From contig JAATFY010000128.1 of the NCBI GenBank assembly GCA_015654915.1, positions 1-18,103 of the forward strand: 18,103 nt of DNA. The letters are read 5' to 3'. Shown here piece by piece: positions 1-7,227 of the stretch (its first letter is position 1; every line of letters starts with the position of its first letter). The notes beneath the pieces are model-generated. The model was given only the letters and a program-made list of their open reading frames with translations, searched no databases and was not told the DNA's origin. This DNA is from Rhodospirillales bacterium. GTDB taxonomy: Bacteria; Pseudomonadota; Alphaproteobacteria; UBA9219. Made by a program: the position numbers and the translations under genes.

Positions 1-27
1 GCGGGTGATTTTGTGGGTCTGGGTCAT
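1..27 (-). CDS. purH: Start of probable PurH (AICAR transformylase/IMP cyclohydrolase), truncated by window edge
   Basis: Only nine codons are visible, reading MTQTHKITR from an ATG at 27, with an AGGA-like ribosome site just upstream. The call is inference from two things. PurH proteins of alphaproteobacteria commonly begin with a short leader followed by a KITRALxS-type stretch, and the order rpe, heparinase II/III, purH is a familiar alphaproteobacterial arrangement. If correct, the product catalyses the last two steps of IMP synthesis in the cytosol. It is the last visible member of a minus-strand run starting at rpe, separated from the preceding membrane protein gene by about 55 bp. Nothing in the nine residues alone proves the function. 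Confidence 0.55.
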
Positions 28-82
28 GAGGTTTTCCTGAAAAGAAGGGTTTCATACTGGCTCAATCGCCCCTTGGCAACTG

Positions 83-661
83 TCAGGCGATTTTGCGGCG
101 GCGGAGCAGAAGAAGTACCACAAACAGCCAGTTCGCCACGACCATGGCAACGGGATAGAGCAGCACCGTGAACGAAAAACCGTCGAACGCCAGAATCGAC
201 AAAATCCATTTCAGGCCGCTTATAACGTAGGTGCTGAGCGTCTCCTCGCGCGGTTTTTTGATCGATTTCCGCATCGTCGGCACAAATCCCACGATGTCGA
301 TGACCGTGATAAGAACAACCGACAGCAACGGATCCTTGGTTGCAATCCACCAGACGATGGCCAGCAGCGCGACGGCGAAGCTGATCCAATCCAGCAGCGT
401 GATTTCTTTTTCGCCGTAAAACAGGGACAGAACGAAAATCAGTGTGCTGATGGCGGCGGTCATTCCCGTCGCCCACGATCCCGCCCCGCCGCCGCCGAGA
501 AATTGCGCGGCGAAAACAATGCCGCAGGGCAAACCCCACACGAACCATGAAAAAGCGTGCGGCCGCGTTTTGCCTTTCAGGATGTCCTTGATGTACGGCC
601 CATATTGCACGAAGGCCATGAGCGTCGCGGAAACACCGAGAACGGATTTATAATCGACCAT
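83..661 (-). CDS. PQ-loop/SemiSWEET-like integral membrane protein, function unknown
   Basis: A 192-residue, strongly hydrophobic protein with about seven possible membrane segments and a basic C-terminus (RRRKIA). Two stretches look like repeats of a PQ-loop type unit: residues 20-40 (YGPYIKDILKGKTRPH followed by SW) and residues 124-146 (VGFVPTMRKSIKKPREE followed by TLSTY). Each has a helix ending in a Pro-containing turn, a basic loop, and another helix. PQ-loop and SWEET-type proteins carry small molecules across membranes, but the substrate here cannot be read from sequence and the family assignment is tentative. The start codon abuts the stop of the heparinase-like gene (TGA followed directly by ATG on the minus strand), so translation is probably coupled. 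It sits between the heparinase-like gene and the purH-like start, which are often direct neighbours in related bacteria. Confidence 0.75.
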   Translation of the reverse strand: MVDYKSVLGVSATLMAFVQYGPYIKDILKGKTRPHAFSWFVWGLPCGIVFAAQFLGGGGAGSWATGMTAAISTLIFVLSLFYGEKEITLLDWISFAVALLAIVWWIATKDPLLSVVLITVIDIVGFVPTMRKSIKKPREETLSTYVISGLKWILSILAFDGFSFTVLLYPVAMVVANWLFVVLLLLRRRKIA

Positions 662-2281
662 TCAGTTTTTCTTTTCCCGCACCAGCGACCAGACGACGGG
701 CGCGCCCGCTTCGGCGTCATGCCGCGCTTCGGTACGGCCGTTCCATTTCAATTGCAGGCTGCGGCGCGGCGTGCCGGAGCCGCAATAAATGCTGGATTCA
801 AGCCCCAATTCGCCGTTACCTTCGACCCGCAAGCGCCAGCCGCTGCCGCCGGGCGTACGGAGCAAAGCCGTGCGGCCGCTATGCGCCAGCGAGGCTTGCA
901 TCAGAGGATGCAGATGCCAGCGCAAGGTGAAATTCCGGTTGGCGGCACCCGCCACCGTGTCGCAGCCACGCAATTCTTCGCCGTCCGCGCTGAGTTCCAG
1001 AATGCGCTGATGCGTAACGCCGAATTTGGGAACATAGCCGTCATGCATCATCTCGATGCAATGCGCGCCATCCTGTTCAAACCGTTGCGCCTCGACATTG
1101 ACCGATCCCAGAACGGTGCCCGACGGCATGATCTCGCAGGCGTTGCGGTCTTCCACCGTCAGCGTCGAATGCGCGGCGGTGGCGGCGCAGGCCACGCGCC
1201 AGTTGGCCCCCGCGTCGGGAACCGCGCCGCAATTGACGAGCAGCCGTTCGCGCCCGTGGCCGAATTCGAAACTTAACAATCCGGCATGGCCCGATCCGTC
1301 ATAGCCGCGCGGCGGCGGCGCGCCGCAATCGGCAATCAATAAGCTCCGTCCCGCCGTGACCCGTTCGTAGCGCGTGTCGGGCAAACGCCGGAGGGCGCGG
1401 CCCTTTGCTTCGGCCTGCGTCAGGACGGCGTCGATCAGAAGCGGTGTTTCCTCGATGCTGCCGTGAAAAAGCGCCAAACCGCCGTCGCCATGACGGTAAA
1501 ATTTTACCACCGGCACCATCGCGGTAATGGCGGCATGCAGCATATCCGGCACATCCAGCCCCGCCGCCGTAAGGGCCGAGCGCAAATCGACCAGATGGCG
1601 GAGTGTATGAAGTTGAACCGAAGGATTGCGCGACACGGAACCGCCGTCCGGTAAAATCTCGGTGCCGATCTGGCGCTTCAAAAGGTCGAGCGCCAAACCG
1701 AGCGCCCGTTCGCCTTCGGGAAAATTCAGTCCGCCATAGACAAGGCCCTTGATCGCCCGCAATCCGGCAACGCCGGAGAGATTGGGCGGCAGCACGCGCA
1801 CCAGATGTTTCCATTGCCGGTGCAGGCTGGATGTCAACTGCGCGATGAAATCCGGCGAGGCGACAGGCGCGTAAAATTCGTAAAGACCGATCCATCCGGC
1901 GATACGCTCGCCAAGGACATCCGCCGTCCATTCCGCTTCGCTCCATTTATCGTGGCGCGCCAGCCAGCTTTCGATCAGCTGCACCGCCATCTGCCGCGCG
2001 GCATCAGTGCCGACCGCGCGCAAATTGCGCAACACGCCGGCGGCATGGCGCAAGGAGACGGTGGACGAACGGTCGAAAATCGAACGCTGGCCGGTCATGA
2101 GGGTCAGTCCCGCCTGCGCGTCGCCTGGCCATGGGTTGGCCAGCGTGAAATGCAACCGGTCGGGCCCTTCGCCCGCCGCCAGGATTTTCCGGTACAAAAG
2201 ATTGCTGTAGGCGACGACTTCCACGCCGCGTTTGATTTTCCCGAGAAGGCCTTTTTGCGTGTTTTTGGCCGCAGTTTTCAT
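662..2281 (-). CDS. Heparinase II/III family protein
   Basis: A 539-residue protein of the type found next to rpe and purH in many alphaproteobacteria. The N-terminal two thirds are helix-rich, as expected for the alpha-toroid domain of this family (for example the stretch around NLRAVGTDAARQMAVQLIESW). From about residue 320 it changes to a beta-rich region typical of the heparinase II/III C-terminal domain, including LLVNCGAVPDAGANWR and AAHSTLTVEDRN; the HSTL element is characteristic. The family includes polysaccharide lyases acting on uronic-acid polymers, but the substrate of this subgroup is not established. No signal peptide is evident, although a basic N-terminus precedes VEVVAYSNLLYRK. 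The gene begins eight bases after the rpe stop and its own stop touches the next start, so it lies in one operon. Confidence 0.88.
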   Translation of the reverse strand: MKTAAKNTQKGLLGKIKRGVEVVAYSNLLYRKILAAGEGPDRLHFTLANPWPGDAQAGLTLMTGQRSIFDRSSTVSLRHAAGVLRNLRAVGTDAARQMAVQLIESWLARHDKWSEAEWTADVLGERIAGWIGLYEFYAPVASPDFIAQLTSSLHRQWKHLVRVLPPNLSGVAGLRAIKGLVYGGLNFPEGERALGLALDLLKRQIGTEILPDGGSVSRNPSVQLHTLRHLVDLRSALTAAGLDVPDMLHAAITAMVPVVKFYRHGDGGLALFHGSIEETPLLIDAVLTQAEAKGRALRRLPDTRYERVTAGRSLLIADCGAPPPRGYDGSGHAGLLSFEFGHGRERLLVNCGAVPDAGANWRVACAATAAHSTLTVEDRNACEIMPSGTVLGSVNVEAQRFEQDGAHCIEMMHDGYVPKFGVTHQRILELSADGEELRGCDTVAGAANRNFTLRWHLHPLMQASLAHSGRTALLRTPGGSGWRLRVEGNGELGLESSIYCGSGTPRRSLQLKWNGRTEARHDAEAGAPVVWSLVREKKN

Positions 2282-2289
2282 GCGGTTGG

Positions 2290-2949
2290 CTATCCGCGCA
2301 GGGCTTTGAGATTGGCGGCGTAGTGCGCGGCGCCGCCCTTGAAACTGGCCGTACCGGCGACCAGAACATCGGCGCCCGCTTCCACGACGCGGCGTGCCGT
2401 GTCGGGCGCGATGCCGCCATCAACTTCGAGATCGATCTTTCTGCCAAGCGCATCGATGGCCTTGCGCAACGCCCGGATTTTTTCAATTTGCGAGGCGATA
2501 AAAGCCTGTCCTCCGAAACCGGGATTGACCGTCATCACCAGAACCAGATCAAGGTCGGCAAGGACGGGCTCGACCGCCGCCAGAGGCGTCGCGGGGTTAA
2601 TCGCCACGCCCGCTTTTTTGCCCTGCGATTTGATCAGATGGATGGTGCGATGCAGGTGCGGTCCCGCTTCGGGATGCACGGTGATGATATCGGCGCCTGC
2701 CTTGGCAAAATCGGCGACGTAAGGATCGACAGGCGCAATCATCAGATGCACGTCGAATATTTTTTTGCTGAGCGGACGCAAGGCGGCGATCACACTGGGG
2801 CCGATGGTGATATTGGGAACGAAATGCCCGTCCATGACATCGACATGGATGTAATCGGCGCCGGCTTCGTCGATGGCGCGAACTTCCTCGCCCAGCCTCG
2901 CGAAATCGGCGGAAAGAATGGAAGGAGCAAGGCGGACAGGCTGTTGCAT
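2290..2949 (-). CDS. rpe: Ribulose-phosphate 3-epimerase
   Basis: A TIM-barrel enzyme of 219 residues that interconverts ribulose 5-phosphate and xylulose 5-phosphate in the pentose phosphate pathway. Family signatures appear in order: APSILSADF near the N-terminus, HVDVMDGHFVPN (metal ligand and catalytic Asp), FDVHLMI, VMTVNPGFGGQ (phosphate-binding loop) and LEVDGGI (second catalytic Asp). Length is normal. I chose the ATG at 2949, giving MQQPVRLAPSILS. The frame is open upstream to a TTG at 2976, but that start would add nine unconserved residues and lies inside the hairpin element at 2965-3053. The ribosome site before 2949 is weak. This is the first gene of the minus-strand run with the heparinase-like and purH-like genes, and the hairpin occupies its leader, ending 15 nt before the start. 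Confidence 0.95.
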   Translation of the reverse strand: MQQPVRLAPSILSADFARLGEEVRAIDEAGADYIHVDVMDGHFVPNITIGPSVIAALRPLSKKIFDVHLMIAPVDPYVADFAKAGADIITVHPEAGPHLHRTIHLIKSQGKKAGVAINPATPLAAVEPVLADLDLVLVMTVNPGFGGQAFIASQIEKIRALRKAIDALGRKIDLEVDGGIAPDTARRVVEAGADVLVAGTASFKGGAAHYAANLKALRG

Positions 2950-2964
2950 CAAACATATTCGGTC

Positions 2965-3053
2965 ATCGCAACTCAAGAGTTGCCAGGCTGCGATGTCTTA
3001 AGGGACACAGGTCGCGGCGTCAGGTCGCGGCCTGTCAACTCTTGAACTGCGAT
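2965..3053 (-). repeat. Long imperfect hairpin in the rpe leader (copy A of a two-copy element)
   Basis: An 89-nt inverted repeat. Read on the minus strand (rpe sense) the outer arms are ATCGCAGTTCAAGAGTTG and CAACTCTTGAGTTGCGAT. They pair at all 18 positions if the two G-U pairs at positions 7 and 8 are allowed. After one mismatch the stem continues through CAGGC and GCGA, giving about 29 positions with two mismatches and a loop of about 31 nt. The loop-side strand at 3026-3035 can instead pair with 3007-3016, a competing internal hairpin. A related element lies 5' of typA at 16671-16758. It could be a structured leader RNA or a small dispersed inverted repeat. Confidence 0.75.
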
Positions 3054-3105
3054 AGAGATATATCAGAGGATTTGCGCGGGACAAATGATGATATAGAATG
3101 CGTTT

Positions 3106-3258
3106 ATGAAAGATGAAAAAACCCAGCCCGCCGCCCCGAAACCGGCGGTTACAGCCACGCCTCCGGCCCAGCGGCCCAAGGAAATCGGTGGCCCCAAGGG
3201 GCCGGAGCCGACCCGCTACGGCGACTGGGAACAAAAGGGCCGCTGCAGCGATTTCTGA
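3106..3258 (+). CDS. DUF1674 / SDHAF4-type succinate dehydrogenase assembly factor
   Basis: A 50-residue protein beginning MKDEKTQPAAPKPAVTATPP. The low-complexity Pro/Ala N-terminus is followed by the family hallmark at residues 26-50: EIGGPKGPEPTRYGDWEQKG and a final RCSDF. This C-terminal block, with GGPKGPEPTRYGDWE near-invariant and a terminal DF, defines DUF1674, the bacterial relatives of eukaryotic SDHAF4 (yeast Sdh8), which assists maturation of the flavinated succinate dehydrogenase subunit. Length fits this small family. The ATG at 3106 is the first after an in-frame stop at 3094; the ribosome site is weak. It is divergent from rpe across the hairpin element. Related genomes often carry this gene near rpe as well. 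Confidence 0.88.
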   Translation: MKDEKTQPAAPKPAVTATPPAQRPKEIGGPKGPEPTRYGDWEQKGRCSDF

Positions 3259-3368
3259 AAAAAACCCAATAAAACCGGCGTTAACCAAAGCTATATTTCC
3301 CTTGAGCTTCTATTTTTTGCCTACCAAAATACGCGTTATTACGATTTAATTTTATTGCCGGATTTTTT

Positions 3369-3629
3369 ATGACGGAAACGGGAAGAATTATTGCAATGTT
3401 TTGTGCTGTAGCTGCCGCCCTTCTTATAGGGGGGGTGGCGCCGGTCGTCCTGAATACCGCATCGCCGGAAAACACGGTCAAGGAAGCCAAAAGTTTTATC
3501 TGCCCCATGTACCAGATGTACAAGAGGGTTATCATCATTCCTTCTGATCCGCGGCATCATAGAAGAGAGTTTGCCACATATATTCCGAAGAAGGGCCCCG
3601 TGCCCTGCGATCCGGTTCCGGGGCCATAA
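3369..3629 (+). CDS. Hypothetical small membrane-anchored or exported protein (86 aa)
   Basis: Not recognised. After a short polar start (MTETGR) comes one hydrophobic segment of about 20 residues (IIAMFCAVAAALLIGGVAPV). The C-terminal half, residues 35-86, is polar and Pro-rich with two cysteines (SFICPMY and VPCDPVPGP), so the bulk is probably outside the cytoplasm, anchored or released after cleavage. A weak CGGA ribosome site lies before the ATG. The DNA just upstream (3259-3368) is AT-rich compared with the rest of the window and holds no other gene I can see. The frame could be spurious, but the clean signal-anchor layout and the similar layout of the next small gene support it. Confidence 0.5.
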   Translation: MTETGRIIAMFCAVAAALLIGGVAPVVLNTASPENTVKEAKSFICPMYQMYKRVIIIPSDPRHHRREFATYIPKKGPVPCDPVPGP

Positions 3630-3696
3630 CCGTACTTGAAGCCGGATAAATCTTGCGTAGAATTACCTACCGGAAATTTTAAGCGACGAGGCTCGC

Positions 3697-4005
3697 ATGA
3701 CCAAAAGTTCCCTTGCCCAGCACACAATCAATCTTGGCGTTTCGGTGGTCTATTACGCTTTTTTTCTCTCCTTCACGCTGCCCGTATTTCTGGCGTTGAA
3801 AAGTGCAAGTGCCGAACTGACCGTTCCCCCGCAAAAACTTTTGACGCCCGTCATCTATAACGGTTCGTGCGTTTTACCGGACGGGAGGAACCAGCCCATC
3901 CTTACAGGCAAGGGGGGTACGCAACAGATCATCAATTACACAGTGCACGGCGCAGATTGCCATCGCAATTGGCGCCTGCCTCCTAAACATCCGGCGCCTG
4001 TCTAA
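3697..4005 (+). CDS. Hypothetical small exported or membrane-anchored protein (102 aa)
   Basis: Not recognised. Residues 11-38 are hydrophobic (INLGVSVVYYAFFLSFTLPVF followed by LALKSASA). The end of that stretch, SASAELT, resembles a signal peptidase I site. If cleaved, the mature protein would be about 60 residues with two cysteines (NGSCVLPDG and GADCHRNW) that could form one disulfide. The ATG at 3697 has a GAGG-type ribosome site at suitable distance. The stop codon overlaps the stop of the convergent acetyl-CoA synthetase gene by four bases (4002-4005). It has the same general plan as the preceding 86-residue protein (hydrophobic N-terminus, short Cys-containing polar tail), but I see no clear sequence similarity between them. 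Confidence 0.55.
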   Translation: MTKSSLAQHTINLGVSVVYYAFFLSFTLPVFLALKSASAELTVPPQKLLTPVIYNGSCVLPDGRNQPILTGKGGTQQIINYTVHGADCHRNWRLPPKHPAPV

Positions 4006-5930
4006 CCGACTCTTCCCCTTACCAGCTCATCGACCACCGCAGGATCGGAGAGCGTCGAGGTATCACCGAGGCCGTCAATTTCCTGCGCGGCGATCTTGCG
4101 CAGGATACGCCGCATGATCTTGCCGGAACGCGTTTTCGGCGGGCCCGGGGCCCACTGGATGAAATCCGGCGTCGCGATCGGTCCTATTTCCTTGCGCACC
4201 CATGCGATCAATTCTTTCCGCAATTCTTCGCTGGGCGTCACGCCCGCTTTCAGCGTGACATAGGCGTAAATGCCCTGCCCCTTGATGTCGTGCGGGCAGC
4301 CGACCACGGCGGCTTCGGCCACTTTCGGATGCGCCACAAGCGCGCTTTCGATCTCGGCGGTGCCGAGCCGGTGCCCCGCCACGTTGATCACGTCGTCGAC
4401 GCGGCCGGTGATCCAGTAATAGCCGTCCTCGTCGCGGCGGCACCCGTCGCCGGTAAAATATTTGCCCTTGAAGGTCGTAAAATAAGTTTGCACGAACCGT
4501 TCATGATCGCCGTAAAGGCTGCGCATCTGTCCGGGCCAGCTTGCCGCTATGCAAAGATTGCCCTCGCACGCGCCTTCCAGAGTATTTCCCTCGCCGTCGA
4601 CGATCACCGGCTTCACGCCGAAAAAGGGCCGCGTGGCCGAACCCGGCTTCAAAGGCGTAGCGCCCGGCAAGGGCGTGATCATGTGGCCGCCGGTTTCCGT
4701 CTGCCACCATGTGTCGATCACAGGGCAGCGTTCTTCGCCCACCACGCGGTAGTACCACAGCCATGCTTCGGGATTGATCGGCTCGCCGACGGAAGCCAGC
4801 AGACGCAGGCTCTTGCGGCTGGTGCGTTTCACCGGCTCGTCACCCTCGCGCATCAGGGCGCGGATCGCGGTGGGTGCCGTGTAAAAAATATTCACTTTGT
4901 GCTTGTCGATTACCTGCCAGAAACGCGAATGGTCGGGGTAGTTCGGCACGCCTTCGAACATCAGCGTGGTGGCGCCGTTACATAACGGCCCATAGACGAT
5001 ATAACTGTGCCCCGTCACCCAGCCGATATCGGCGGTGCACCAGTAAATATCGCCGTCATGGTAATCGAACACGAATTTATGCGTCAGCGACGCGAACAAA
5101 AGATAGCCGCCGGTGGTGTGAAGCACGCCCTTGGGTTTGCCGGTCGAACCCGACGTATAAAGAATGAACAACGGGTCTTCGGCATTCATAATCTCGGCGG
5201 GGCAATCCGTACCGACTTTCGCGGCTTCTTCGTGATACCACCGGTCGCGGCCTTCGACCCATCCTATGGGGCCGCCGGTGCGGCGCACGACAAGGACGGA
5301 TGTCACATCGGGACATGATTGCAGCGCCTCGTCGGCATTGGCTTTCAGGGGAATTTTCTTGCCGCCGCGCAAACCTTCGTCCGCCGTAATCAGCCGTTTC
5401 GATTTGCAGTCGAGGATGCGGTCTTTCAGGCTGTCCGGCGAAAAACCGCCGAACACCACCGAATGAACCGCGCCGATGCGCGCGCAGGCCAGCATGGCGA
5501 AAGCCGCTTCCGGTATCATCGGCATATAGATCGTGACGCAATCGCCCTTTTTGACGCCTTGCGCCTTCAGCACGTTGGCGAAGCGGCAGACTTCTTCATG
5601 CAGCGTCGCGTAGGTGATATATTTGTGCTCGGATGGGCTGTCGCCTTCCCAGATAATCGCCGTTTGATCGGCGCGCGCCGCCAGATGCCGGTCGATGCAG
5701 TTATGCGCGACGTTCAGCGCGCCGTCTTCGAACCACCGGATGCGCACGTCGCCGTCGAAGCTCGCGTTCTTTACTTTGGTGTAGGGCTTGAACCAGTCGA
5801 GAGATTTGCCCTGCTCGCCCCAGAAGGCGTCGGGATCGGCTATCGACTGCGCATACATCGCCTGATATTTTTTCGCGTCAATCCACGCATCGGCGGCGGC
5901 ATCGGCAGAAACGGGGATACGCTCGGACAT
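4002..5930 (-). CDS. acs: Acetyl-CoA synthetase (AMP-forming)
   Basis: Activates acetate to acetyl-CoA through acetyl-AMP in the cytosol. The 642-residue product has the expected family length. Visible motifs: the adenylation P-loop YTSGSTGKPKGV (about residue 258), the motif IDTWWQTETGGH (about 405-416), whose Trp restricts the acyl pocket to acetate in characterised Acs enzymes, YFTGDG and ITGRVDDVINVAGHRLGTAE in the hinge region, and PKTRSGKIMRR near the C-terminus, where Lys604 is the lysine acetylated to inactivate Acs in other bacteria. I prefer the ATG at 5930 (MSERIPV) because it matches usual Acs N-termini; an ATG at 5942 would overlap the preceding gene. The upstream PhaC-like stop codon is four bases before 5930, so translation is probably coupled. 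It converges on a small hypothetical gene. Confidence 0.97.
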   Translation of the reverse strand: MSERIPVSADAAADAWIDAKKYQAMYAQSIADPDAFWGEQGKSLDWFKPYTKVKNASFDGDVRIRWFEDGALNVAHNCIDRHLAARADQTAIIWEGDSPSEHKYITYATLHEEVCRFANVLKAQGVKKGDCVTIYMPMIPEAAFAMLACARIGAVHSVVFGGFSPDSLKDRILDCKSKRLITADEGLRGGKKIPLKANADEALQSCPDVTSVLVVRRTGGPIGWVEGRDRWYHEEAAKVGTDCPAEIMNAEDPLFILYTSGSTGKPKGVLHTTGGYLLFASLTHKFVFDYHDGDIYWCTADIGWVTGHSYIVYGPLCNGATTLMFEGVPNYPDHSRFWQVIDKHKVNIFYTAPTAIRALMREGDEPVKRTSRKSLRLLASVGEPINPEAWLWYYRVVGEERCPVIDTWWQTETGGHMITPLPGATPLKPGSATRPFFGVKPVIVDGEGNTLEGACEGNLCIAASWPGQMRSLYGDHERFVQTYFTTFKGKYFTGDGCRRDEDGYYWITGRVDDVINVAGHRLGTAEIESALVAHPKVAEAAVVGCPHDIKGQGIYAYVTLKAGVTPSEELRKELIAWVRKEIGPIATPDFIQWAPGPPKTRSGKIMRRILRKIAAQEIDGLGDTSTLSDPAVVDELVRGRVG

Positions 5931-5934
5931 TAAA

Positions 5935-7227
5935 TTACCCATGCTCCCCCAGCCAGTGCAGCAGGGGCGCCCAGACCTGATGCGCGGCGTTGCGGCTGGC
6001 GATCATGCCGATATGGCCCATCATCGGCTCATGCAAAGTCGCATGCGGCAACAATTTCGCCAGCGGCAGAGCGGATTCCGGCGGCACGATCCGGTCCTTG
6101 CCCGGCACGATGACGTAAGAGGGCGTTGTGACCGCGCGCGGATCAATGATTGTGCCGCCGACACGCCAGTCCAGTTTTGCCGTATTATTTCCGCCGTACC
6201 AGCCGCGCAGGCATTCGCGCGCCACCGGCGCCGTCAACGGCACGCCGTCGTTCAGCCAGTCTTCCAGCAGCACGAACTGCCGCGCTTCCATGCTGGCGGG
6301 ATCGAGGCCCGCGAATTCGGTGAATTTCGTCAGCGTCTGCAACGGCTGGAAAGTCGCGAACAGGCTTTGGATGATATCGACCGGCAGGTGACCGGTCGTT
6401 TTCAACGTCGGCTCCATCTGATCGGCAAAGGTCCGGAAAGAAGCGCCAATAGCAGGATCGGGTCTATGAAAATCCCACGGCGTCGCCATCAGGGTGAGTG
6501 TTTTGACGCGCTCCGGCCGCAACGCCGCCACGGCCAATGCCAGCAACCCGCCCATGCAATAACCCAGCACATGCATCGGCGCGGTGTTGCCCTTTGCGAT
6601 GAACTCCATCGCCGCAATCAGGCGCTGCGTCACATAGGCTGTCAGGTCGAAATTTTTCTCCGTGTCGCCCGGCACATCCCAATCGACCACCAGCGGGCGA
6701 AGGCCCTGCCCCGCCAGCGTCCGGAGAAAAGACGACGCGAAATCAAGATCGAGAATATCATAGCGGTTGATCAGCGACGGAATGACAAGGACTATCGGCG
6801 CATCCGGCATGGAAGGATTGTAATCGCGCAGGCGCGTGGTGCCCGCGCTCCAGATGACGGGGGCTTCGGCAACGTCGCGGCGGTCGGGGTGGTGCCGGTA
6901 GGCGCGGATACCGGCGATAAAACGGCGGGCGCGGGCGACGGCCTCACCCGCCAGCGCCCGATCAAGTGCCGGATTTTGGGTTCCGGTTTTTTCCAGAATG
7001 TTTTCGAGCCGCCGGAGCATGTCGGGATCCGGATTTGCCGAGGCGTTTTTCAAGTTCGGCAACGTGGCTCTCAAGCCGGGCCGTACGATGGGCCAACTGA
7101 GCCAGACGCAAAGCGCCGTCATCAGATGGAGATGCAGCGGACGCGGGCCGCGCCGATGCGGCGCCGGTTTTTCCATTGGCAGCGGCGGGTCCATGTTTTG
7201 TCTGAGCGCCTGTCCCATAAGACCCAT
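5935..7227 (-). CDS. PhaC-like alpha/beta hydrolase (class III PHA synthase family)
   Basis: The longest frame encodes 430 residues. The nucleophile elbow GYCMGG (Cys224) has Cys in place of Ser, as in polyhydroxyalkanoate synthases. The rest of the triad is visible as PGKDRIVP (Asp378) and GHIGM (His405). VIWSAGTTRLRDYNP, VLVIPSLINRYDILDL and PLVVDWDVPG are PhaC-like. An active enzyme would polymerise hydroxyacyl-CoA on granule surfaces; a depolymerase or thiolase-type relative is possible. The start is uncertain. Candidates are ATGs at 7227, 7218, 7194, 7176 and 7020, none with a strong ribosome site. From memory, RRGPRPLHLHL (residues 25-35) resembles N-termini of alphaproteobacterial homologues, so a start at or before 7176 is favoured. 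That puts the 5' end inside the preceding gene in another frame. acs follows directly. Confidence 0.85.
   Translation of the reverse strand: MGLMGQALRQNMDPPLPMEKPAPHRRGPRPLHLHLMTALCVWLSWPIVRPGLRATLPNLKNASANPDPDMLRRLENILEKTGTQNPALDRALAGEAVARARRFIAGIRAYRHHPDRRDVAEAPVIWSAGTTRLRDYNPSMPDAPIVLVIPSLINRYDILDLDFASSFLRTLAGQGLRPLVVDWDVPGDTEKNFDLTAYVTQRLIAAMEFIAKGNTAPMHVLGYCMGGLLALAVAALRPERVKTLTLMATPWDFHRPDPAIGASFRTFADQMEPTLKTTGHLPVDIIQSLFATFQPLQTLTKFTEFAGLDPASMEARQFVLLEDWLNDGVPLTAPVARECLRGWYGGNNTAKLDWRVGGTIIDPRAVTTPSYVIVPGKDRIVPPESALPLAKLLPHATLHEPMMGHIGMIASRNAAHQVWAPLLHWLGEHG

Noticed and set aside
24..548. Minus-strand open frame of 174 codons
   Set aside because: It overlaps the PQ-loop-like gene in another frame, lacks hydrophobic segments, and is Arg/His-rich like a shadow frame.
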